This document shows, in pieces, positions 10,120-20,300 of a stretch of 64,000 nucleotides of DNA. The notes under the pieces are model-generated. The model saw nothing but the letters and a program-made list of their open reading frames with translations. It searched no databases and was not told the DNA's origin. Positions within the stretch are counted from its first letter, which is position 1; each line of letters starts with the position of its first letter. The DNA is from Angiostrongylus vasorum (lineage: Eukaryota; Nematoda; Chromadorea; Rhabditida; Metastrongylidae), in the NCBI GenBank assembly GCA_018806985.1, contig JADANN010000456.1, positions 496,001 through 560,000 of the forward strand. The letters run 5' to 3'. The position numbers and the translations under genes were made by a program.

Positions 10120-12055
10120 TATTGAATTTTTTATGGCAGTCTTGAATGAAAGTAAGTTTGTGAAACTAATCCCTGTTAGTCTTTTTGTAATCGCTTTGTT
10201 GCACTTATCAACTAATAGACTTCGTTTAGTCGGTTATATTCTCAATACTTTTTTAGTCCTTATCAAGGCATAGGTATGATGGCTTTACCATAGTGATAAC
10301 ACTGATATCATGTGCAAACATAGCACAGTTGAACAATTTTAATTTCGTTTACATCTTTTCTGAATGAAAAACCCTTCATTGCTTCGTTTTAATAGATAGT
10401 TATGGGGTTGTAGGAGTTTAGGTTGACTCTGAATATAACTGTGGCAACAAAAAAATTGCATTTGAAAACAATCACTTTCAACAGCAGTGGAACTTCTTCA
10501 TGGTTTTTTTCGATTTCTTATGTTAACCAAATAATCTGATTAGTCAGAAAGAGCCGAAATTCTCGTATGAAATGAATAGTGATGTCAGTGTGAATGTAAT
10601 CGGTTTTCGAGTCTGATGCGAATAGATTTCCACTCGTACGGTGAGAAAATAATGACCGCTCTTATTTTTTAAACCAGAATGTTTCAACTTGTTTCTTAAC
10701 CGGAATAGTAATCATTGGAATCTGCAGATCTTTGCTTATTCGATGGAAGTTTTCTTGCTTTATTAAAGTGGGATTCTAATTCTGTGAAACCTATGAAAAG
10801 CTTTTTTTTCTTTTATAATTTTGCGCCAAAGCCAGTATTTCCAACACGAAAGCAGTTGAGCAAAAAGGCTTCCATCCAGCAGAACGTGAGGATATCCCAG
10901 GTGTTTGCGCTGATTTTAACCGTTGTCAGCTTGCATTGGGGTTTTAAAAATTCAAACTTGTTCTTTAATTTTCCAGAAATTCGAAGATGAAAAACCTTTG
11001 AGAATGGAATAATATTTCTGGGAAACCAGATTTACCCTTGTAGCAATATCTCTCGTACAAGTCTACCAGGTAGTCAACTCAGCTGATCTAGTTGTCAAGA
11101 AATTACCAGCTGTAGTGCATACAAGTTTCTGGATCTGTTGTTTCTTCTGTTATGTCTCATCGGTCTCAGGATGGTCCATCCCAGTGTTTTCACCCATCAC
11201 TTATCGTCCTGTTGATGGTCAAACGTCTCTAGCGCGTCTCATTAAATCTTCCATTTATCGCTTTCGCGTTCGAGAGTGGACCAGTGAGTTCTGCTTGCTT
11301 TAAGAACTCGCCTATTATCATATCTTTCCTTTTTGAAGAACTTTGGTCGTCGATTCGATGGTCTTCCTGCTGTACATTTGACATCTTGGAGATTCAGCCA
11401 ACAGGACGGCTGCGGCTCATCATCTGATTTTCGATATTCTGCCGTGTGTAACGGCGTCTCTAACTTCTGACATTTGATACAGGTCGAGTCTTAGGATTCC
11501 CTTTGTCATTTGCGTGGTATGGGATACTCATTGTATCGTTCTGTCGTCCGTTCGCTCGATAACGTTAAGTGATCTTTTACCCTGCTTACATAATGAGCAA
11601 GTTTCCGACGCGCATGTCAAGGTGGAAATATTTCTTTCCGACCTTTTATATTTGTTTCTTCAAGCTTTTCACTTTTTACTGATTTTCAATAACCGACAAT
11701 AATTTCGGTGTTATTTGAGTGTTGAAGAAGTTGAGGTCTTCACTGTTTTATAGGAGAGAGTTCCTTCTATCGCTGTAGGCATATTATTGATTTTTTATAA
11801 AGTCTTTCTTTCGTTTTCCTTTCAATAATTCTTTAAATTTTAGGCATTTTGAGGATTAGGGTTTTTAACTAATTAAAAACAAAGTTTATGGATCTGAGAT
11901 TTTCAGCCCCAGAGCAACAAAAAACAAACGGTGACACGTTCGCTAACATCATCATGTCCTGCTAGTTGAAGCCCTGCTTCATCGTTGGTTTCGTGTTCGA
12001 GTTATGAGCCATGAGCCATTAAAGTGGAAGATATACATATATCTTTTATTTATTT
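10120..12055. other. no gene seen
   Basis: Mostly AT-rich. Frames at 10715-10990 and 11115-11303 (the latter begins with a signal-peptide-like hydrophobic run) lack splice context or similarity and are not called. No repeat family is recognisable apart from the remnant at 10.03 kb. Confidence 0.4.
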
Positions 12056-12059
12056 TATT

Positions 12060-12409
12060 TGAAGCATGTTCAGATCTATGTGCTGATCCCGGAACTTCTT
12101 ACACTCGGTTCGTTTTCTCTCATCCATTGTCCACGAAGATCTCCCAACTTTTTACGTGTGGCTTCGGGTACTGCGCTTGAGGATTTTCATTTCATCTTGA
12201 TTGTCATAGAATGCTGGTCGAGCAATCCTAACTGGAGTCCTGAGATAGCTGGGCTGGAGCGTTTCCAACTGGAGTGCACAGTGATTTTTTTCCTAGAGAA
12301 GTCCGCTACCAATTTCGCGACCCTGGAAGGATGAGAGACTTGGTTGACCGGGAGCGGAATCGGACTAGCACCATGCTTGTGATGACGGACATCACTACCA
12401 CTATACTAT

Positions 12410-12415
<6 letters not shown>
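12060..12415 (-). repeat. SINE family B copy, reverse
   Basis: From tail to head on the plus strand: GATCCCGGAACTTCTTACAC, CATTGTCCACGAAGATC, CTTGAGGATTTTCATTTC, GAATGCTGGTCGAGCAATCC and TGAGATAGCTGGGCTGGAGC. The core follows (AATTTCGCGACCC), then the tRNA-like head (GGAATCGGACTAGCACCATG, GACATCACTACCACTATAC). The head abuts a (TA)n array. Confidence 0.85.

Positions 12416-12474
<59 letters not shown>
12414..12474. repeat. (TA)n microsatellite
   Basis: About 30 uninterrupted TA dinucleotides directly at the 5' (head) side of the SINE B copy. Tyr-Ile frames on both strands are artefacts. Confidence 0.95.
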
Positions 12475-12475
<1 letters not shown>

Positions 12476-12604
12476 GCACATCTATCGCTGGCAATAGAAA
12501 CCTGAATTTCTTCTTGGTAGGAGTGAACTTGTACCTTATAGGAAAATGTAGATTCTGACGGTTTTTATTAACAAGTGACAATTCGCAAAGTTCAGTGTAA
12601 ACTG

Positions 12605-12690
12605 TATTCTTTCTTGGGTAAGCTTACGCGAGGTTGAACCAATGATTATTTATCAACCTCGTGTAAGCTTGTCAAAGAAAGAATACATAT
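12605..12690. repeat. near-perfect hairpin, about 34-bp stem
   Basis: GTATTCTTTCTTGGGTAAGC and TTACGCGAGGTTGA pair with TCAACCTCGTGTAAGC and TTGTCAAAGAAAGAATAC across an AT-rich loop of about 15 bases. Only a few G-U or mismatched positions break the stem. It matches no other repeat here. It could be a miRNA-like precursor or a small foldback element; expression data are needed. Confidence 0.7.
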
Positions 12691-12699
12691 TGGTTAGTC

Positions 12700-13135
12700 A
12701 CACGGAGGTTAACGCAAAGTCGGTTTTGAAATATCATTCATTTAAAGTTGAAAGCGGCCTTTACTTTCATACCACTTACATTGTACTCGTTAAATAACCA
12801 CCGTTATGTGTTAAATGGTTCGGTTCATGCAACCGAAACAATGATTTGTTTATGTTTATTTTACTTTGAGACCATGCAAGGTTAAGGCGATGGAGAACTG
12901 TTGAGAAAGGTTTCGTCCTAGTTATAAGTGTTGGGTATTTGAAGCAATTATCACTAAGTAGTGGTTTTTCTAGGCAAGGCGTGTTTTTGACGGTAATAAA
13001 GAAGTCGAGATCGTTTAAAGCTTTATTCACTGTCGTGGGAATGAACTTGATTTAACATTCAGTGTATGTATTCCTTCTAAACTTGTTTTTCTCTCAGCTG
13101 TACCTCTGTCTTTACTTTTATTTTTTCAATGTAAT
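12700..13135. other. no gene seen
   Basis: AT-rich intergenic sequence between the hairpin and a SINE. An 84-codon minus-strand frame (12776-13030) has no splice signals or recognisable motif. Confidence 0.4.
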
Positions 13136-13140
13136 GTTTT

Positions 13141-13430
13141 GATGGGCGCGTGTGGCGCTGTGGTCGGAGGGTCCCTGCAACACACACATGGGGTCGATCC
13201 CAGCGCCCATGGCCCACGAAGACGTCCATCCTTCCGGGGTCGGTAAATTGATACCAGACTTGTCTGGGAGGATAGCAGCACTGGCTCGGTATATCAGTAG
13301 GCCACCGCGAATCATTGCAAAGGCCAGATATCCATTCAGTCACCTCCAAATGATTAATGAAGTAGAATGTATGGCACATCTCTCAGGAGTTAATCAACGC
13401 CGAGAGCTTTATCCTTTTATTTAATGTTTT
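13141..13430 (+). repeat. SINE family A copy, near full length
   Basis: The head is GGCGCGTGTGGCGCTGTGG (A box) and GGGTCGATCCCAGCG (B box). The core is CATCCTTCCGGGGTCGGTAA and TACCAGACTTGTCTGGGAGG. The body is GGCCAGATATCCATTCAG and the 3' end is AACGCCGAGAGCTTTATCC plus T-rich sequence. It sits about 200 bases upstream of the B56 gene start. It is a good reference copy for the family. Confidence 0.9.
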
Positions 13431-13633
13431 GGTACGATAAAATCGTTAGTTAAATATGGGATATCAACTGTCAGCTACTGCAAAGCAACTTTCGCTTCGG
13501 TTCTTTCTTTAACTGTGAATTCTATGAGATATATATTATTCCTTAGTTGTCGTCACTGCAAAAGTCTATCCGTTCATAGTTAGTTCATATCATATACCTA
13601 TGGTAAATGCTTTAGGTCGTCGCGTCGTCGACA

Positions 13634-16600
13634 ATGCTGAAAGGCAAAAAGAAAGATAAGGATGGGAAAGAAAAAAGTACTAAGTTTTATTTTTCTCCGT
13701 TTATTTGGTTTATTACTTGTTAAGTAATTATATTAGAGAGAGATTGTACAAGTGTTTCCTGTAATTAAGGTAGAGAAAGATAAAGACAAAGACAAGGATG
13801 GAAAGAAAGATAAAAAGAAAGAGGAGAAGGAAGTGAAGGCTATACCTATGATACAAACTGAAGATGTTAATGGTGAGTGAATCCAAGCAGTAATATCAGT
13901 CTTCAGCTGGCTTTCTTCTATTCCACTTAGTAATCATTGTTCTAGGTAACGACAGTGACCCCCCTCCGGACGCTCCTCCTCCAACATCGCTGAAGAAGAG
14001 TAACTATGGTGGAGGTTAGTTGAATAGAGTTGAGGTAAACTGGCGATTTTCTTGGGATATCTGCTGTCCTGGGTTAATCTCCTGTTGAGTATTGGCGAAT
14101 ACATTTCTGATTTGTTTTTCTGATTTATTCACCAAAATTGGGAAGGTTGGTCCGAGTTTGTTATCATTGCTAGATCTAGGATCGCCTCTAAAACCTATAT
14201 TTTGTTATACTGATTTAGTGGTAACGGTAATACATACAGCACTTCGGAAGCAAGAATGTCTTTGAAATAGTGTTTTATATGTTTCTGACGCTTTTAAAGC
14301 AGTGGGTTCTCAGTCTCATCAGTTATATTTTGCTTTTTTTGAGTAGTATTTCAAGTCCTTCCCAACGGTTTACTGCTTCATCGTGGCTGCGAGGTGTTCC
14401 TGGGTGTCGGGCTGCGATGTACAGCGGGGGGAATTCATCCGCCCCAGCAGGGTCTCCCAAGCTTAAAAGGAGTCCGGCGTTTCCATTAGGAAGTCCGGCT
14501 AAGAGTAAACTAACACCAGGATTCACTGCCGTCCTAATATCAAACTAGTCGCGTGGTGACAAATTTGGCTTCGATCCACAAAGGCTGCGACTGCCTGTGG
14601 TGGTGATGACCTGGGACACCCTTTGGCCAGGCTGTTCTCCGGACTTTAGTGAACTGCAGTGACTAAACCAGCAAATCTCCGAAGAGTGGAGATTAAGTTG
14701 GGGCCAGCACAACCAATGAAGACCGGCCATCTTAGTATCCAAATAAGTAACTTCAACTCGATGCAGCAGCGTAAAGGCTAAGTCCCTCCTTGTATGTAGA
14801 TTATCACGAAATTGGTTAGATGTTGTTAATCTTTTAAGCTTACAGTTATGCAGGAAATTTAGGCCCCGTAATTCCACGTCGGGATCGACGACAATCAAGT
14901 AGCCTGTTTAATGTGTCAACTAATAGGGAGCTTACCAAACTACCATCGATAAAAGGTGATTTCTGGAACTAATGCAGTGGTCACTTGTGTTGTTAGCATT
15001 GATTGTTTTGTTTGTTTTTGTTGCCCTACGTAAAATTTGTCTTAGTCCCTTCATTAGTAAGTTTTGCAAGTCTTTTAATGCTGCTTTATACTGTTTCCTG
15101 TAATGGAGGATTACAAAATAATTGCTCACGCCTTATTTATCCCTGAAGGCTAAAGTGGGAAAAGAGTTTCATCGAAAACTGAATAGTGTGCTAAGTACAT
15201 TACGGTCTGTTTATGCAAAATAACATAGTTTATATAATTGGCTTCATTTTTTATACATACATTCCTTTGGCGAGGCGAAGCTTGTGGCATTTAGCTCAGT
15301 AGCAGGTATTTAATTCCATACACTTACACCAGAATGTTTCCTTTTCAAACCAGGCGTTTAATCTGTAAAAAGTGCTTTCGTTATATTTTGGGTGTTTTGC
15401 CTTCTAAAATGAAGGCTGGTAGTTTAATATCGTGGGATGGAATTTGACCCAAATGTTTATTGTGTAGAAACTAGTGGTCAGAGTTTTCAAGCCAGAACGT
15501 CGGCTATGACTCAACATGAAGTACTACTGTTGGTTAATGAATTATGCGTAAACATCCGGTATTCAAATCAACATTTAAATTCGTTCATTTTTCATTTAAA
15601 AACGGCGAGTCCACTTGTCGTTCTGCCTTGGCTGCTGTGATGTGATAGAACAAATCTTTTTAAGTCTGTACTTTTGTTCTAGCGCGATGTGACTGTAGAG
15701 TTCCTGTTGTCTTTCTCTAGTGCCTACCACATTTTTTTTGACTTTTCATTTGAAGTGATGTGCTAGCAACCAGTGAATAACTGTACCTTTTTGATTAAAG
15801 TTAGCATCTGTTTATCTTTTACGTCGTTTTCTCTGCTGTGATTTCCAAACCACCAGTAGAAAAACATATATTAGAGGGAAGGAAAGTAAAATGAGAGTAA
15901 AAAAAGACAAGGTGACTGAGCTATTTGTTTTTTTAAGAAGCGGACGCAATAGAACGTGAAGAACTATTCATCCAAAAATTGCGGCAATGTTGTGTGGTGT
16001 TCGATTTTGCACAGGATCCATTAAGTGACATGAAATACAAAGAGGTATGAGGTTTTTATTTGATTAAAGCATTTATTTCTGTCATACTAAGTATCGGGTA
16101 GAGTTACAGCATCATTGACAACGATTGTAAAGAGGAGAACTTTTGCAGATCTATTATTTTGGGATTCTTTATGAGCGGTCATTTCCATCGATTGTACATA
16201 GATGAGGATTTTGTGTACATACCACCTAGACGTGAATGTGTTCATTGACCATTTCGTATAAGGGAGCAGATTGTTCTACAAGGAATATAAAACCTAATTG
16301 CTTCTCTTGTTTCTATATAGAAAAGTTTAGACTCGTCATAAGGTAATTCTAAACATCACTTTATAGGCATGAAAGCTTTCTGAAGGTTTGCCCCCTCATC
16401 ATGAGAAGGAGGTGTTCCTGGATTTCGAGCTGCAATGTACAGCGGGGAAGTCATCCTCCGACAGGGTTTTCCAAGCTGAGAAGGAGTCCGGCGTATCCAT
16501 TATACCTTATTACAGTGTTTACGTTTTTATCTATTACCTATTATTTGTTTCACGGTAAGATATTATGCAAAACACAACCACAATAATGCTGAGAAATTTG

Positions 16601-17243
16601 CAAAACTCAGACCCCAGGCCAGATTCGTAACCCGCGATTACACTTTTATGGGGTTCGCATGTTATCGTCTGCACCGCTGAGGCCTTTGGTTTGCCTTTCT
16701 GCCGGCCAGTTTTATCATTGTTGCTGTATTTACATATATGGGCACAATTTTTTTTTAGAATTGGATCAATTATGGGTGTCCGTCGGGCAAATATACTACT
16801 CTGTTTAAGGTGAAACGAGCTACACTTAACGAGCTAATCGATTACGTATCGACATGCCGGGACGTTATCACTGATAATATTTATCCAGAGGCCATTAATA
16901 TGGTGAGCTTGATCCTCTTTTATTTTCAGATATGTTAGAATATTTATTGGTACTGAATTATTTAAAAGCGCTGAAGAGAAGGTCGCAGTTTAAAGATTAT
17001 TTAGTCATGTTATTTTAGGGTGGAGACGAAGTTTTTTATAAAAAATCGTAAAGAGTCGGTATATCAGTATATTCTAATGTCTTGTTAGTGAATGCAAGCT
17101 GTTGTCCATACTGCAAACCTCATAACGTTCCATGGTCCCCCTTTGTAGTAACTCGGCGCGATCTTATTCCATTAAAAATTGTATTTATAAGCAGCAGAAT
17201 CCGTGTTTTTATTATTATTATCATTCTTGTTATTATTATTATC

Positions 17244-17318
<75 letters not shown>

Positions 17319-20300
17319 TATAAACAGAAGAAAAGAATCAGAAAACGCCGTTTTTTTGCCTTATCCACGTTTTTTAAAGTGTTTTTCTTAGATCGGCAAT
17401 ATTGCATGAATTGAAAAAAAGTACTCTGATGGCGTAATAATGTTAGAAGTGAAAATTACAGTAGGAAGCATTCTGGCTCAGAGTTCTTAAATTTTGCTAT
17501 CTTAGTCTTGCCAGTATTTATACGCTGGTGTTCCTCGTTGAGACGCTTGTGCATTCCCTCGGGTTTAGTGGCTCATTTAGCGCACTGATTAGAGGTGTCG
17601 TGTAATACACATGGGTTCTGTCCCTCACCCCAGGATCACCAGAGTTTCCATCCGTCCGGGGTCGGCAATTTGGTACAAGGATTGTCTGGAAGGGTAGCAG
17701 TACCGAATCGATGTTTGGGTAGGCCACCGCGAGTCATGATATAGGCCAGATATTCATCCAGTCATGTCTAACGTTGCTTAGTGAGGCCGAATGCATGGCG
17801 CATCCCTTAGAGATTGATCAACGCCAACACCTTTATCCTTTATTTGTTTTTTATCCTTGAATAGATTAAATTCCTCCGTTGTACTGGGCTGGTTTATACA
17901 TTTCGTATACATTTAATCATAAATATGCAAACGTTTTGCGCCCACTCCACATCTTCTGCGGTACAAATCGACAAGATCTCCGTCGCTCTACCCATCTTCG
18001 TGTAAAGGTGCGAATGCTACTGGTCGGTGTCCTCTCAGGAAAACTAGTAAATACTAAAGCCTTCATGTGGAAAGTGAGGTGTTCTTCGTTTAAACGAGTG
18101 TTGACTGCTGAGCTTATGAGGAGTAGGTTTCCATAATTTCAGGTTTGATATTGTTCTGCCGCAGGATTGCCTCTTTTTGGTCGGCCATAGCGTGTGGCAC
18201 CTTTTGACGTACTCCCATTTCTAAGTTTGTAAAATGCGTTTGAAGACGTAGTATTAAGACAAGTTCTTCATTTTATGTAAGGAACTAGCGTAGTGGATGT
18301 TCAAGTGGATAACAGAAAATGAATTCCAGATGAGATCGATTTGTTTAGTTAACCGTTGTACATGTTTAAACAATTTTAAAGAATACCAACCAAATAGAAT
18401 AATAAAGTAAGCAGATAACTCTATTACCATGTTTCCATTATTCATGTAGCCACTTGAAGCGATGGTAGTAATGCGTCCATTCCTCGTTGTCGCGTGCCAC
18501 GATTGAAAAGCGGGTTTTGCTCTCACGAGGAACACAAAAATCATCGTGTTGTTCATAACGACGCTTGGTAAGCACAAAAATCATTATGTTGTCCATAATG
18601 ACACTTGGTAACTACTTATGTCTCTCCCACTTGATTTCCTATTGGTGTGTACGGCTGCGTTTATCACTTTTGTCATTGATTTAGGACATGTACCTGGTTA
18701 TCTGAGCTAGTGCAAGGTCGTTTTTAGTTAGCGTTTAACCATCAATTTGCCACCTGGGGGGCGTGTCATCTGAAGTTGATGGTGATCCGATTGAATTTTC
18801 TCTAGTGAAGAATATAAATGGAAGAGCTTGCAGCCGTAATACTTGAACGGCACGTCGTTTCACCCAATTTACCAAGTTGCGAATACCTAATAAGTTGCAA
18901 AATCTTCCTTTCCGTTCTTATAGAATACATCTAGTTGCTTTATTTACTATTGTATTACAGTTTGCTGTCAATCTCTTTCGACCACTTTCACCACCAACTA
19001 ATCCTATAGGTGCAGAATTCGATCCTGATGAGGATGAGCCTACTCTTGAGGCGGCTTGGCCGCATTTGCAGGTCTTTTTTTTGCTCTATGTTGATGCAGC
19101 GTCATATGTATTGATCAATCACACACTTGAAGGTTATGACTTGAATGCTGTTTTTATACTGAAGATGGCTCAAACAGACTATTTCAGCTTGTTTATGAGT
19201 TCTTTCTCCGTTTCCTCGAATCGCCTGACTTCCAGTCATCCATAGCAAAGAAGTACATTGATCATAAATTCATGTCTCGTGTAAGATCTTTATCTGGTTC
19301 ATGTAAAGAAAAGTAGCAGTTGTGATGCATTTGTGTATAAGTTATTGAGTGATATTCGTTTGGTTTCATCGAGCATCACTAGGAGATATAGGGATGTTCT
19401 GTATAAAAAATTGTCTCTAATATGGCTTTTTTTCTCAAAGGTTTACATAGGTTAACATTCTTTTAGCTACTGATGATTATGGATTCGGAAGATCCTCGAG
19501 AACGGGATTTTCTCAAAACAACTTTGCATAGAATATATGGGAAATTTTTAGGCATGAGGGCATATATCCGGTGAGATAATTTCAGTATGAATTCTGCGTT
19601 GTATGTAGATCCAAGGATACTGAAAGTGTTTTCGTTTATCCTTCATGCAGTTAAACTTTCACTTCCGTTTTATGAATCCTTTTGTTCCAGAAAGCAGATC
19701 AACAACATCTTTTATTGTTTTATTTATGAAACCGAGCGTCATAATGGCATTGCAGAATTGTTAGAAATACTTGGTAAGAATTTCTAATTTCTTTTTTCTA
19801 ATAGTAGAATTTCCATCATTGCATTTTGAAGTATTGCATTTCCAATCTCGATTGGATTTTCGGAGCTATGGCTAGGTCCACTAAACAGTTGTGCGGCTTA
19901 TTTTTTAAAAATTCTTTTTGGTTGACATGCTTTTCTCTTAGGAAGTATTATCAATGGATTTGCACTTCCGCTCAAGGAAGAACACAGAACGTTTTTACTT
20001 CGAGTATTGTTACCATTGCATAAGGTTTGTTGATAAAACTGTGTATTTTCGTGTGATTTACATCAAGTGGTCCTTACTGCTCGAATTACAATTTGTCCAT
20101 ATCTGACAATTTCTTCAAGCCGTTCAAATTTTGCATTTTTTGAGTAACTGTGTTTTGAATTTGGCGGGCCATTTTTAGGTAAAGTCTTTGTCGACATATC
20201 ACCCTCAGTTGGCGTATTGCGTAGTTCAATTCCTCGAGAAGGATCCATCACTCACCGAACCTGTAATTATGGGTCTGCTAAAATTTTGGCCTAAAATTCA

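Noticed and set aside
13077..13424. Proteins of 90-100 residues on both strands near 13.1-13.4 kb
   Set aside because: They translate the SINE A copy. Similar peptides (for example with NTHMGSI) recur wherever the SINE occurs (27.3, 43.7, 46.7 kb).
14545..14898. 117-residue minus-strand frame
   Set aside because: Antisense of the RTE-related element and of B56 exon 4; no independent support.
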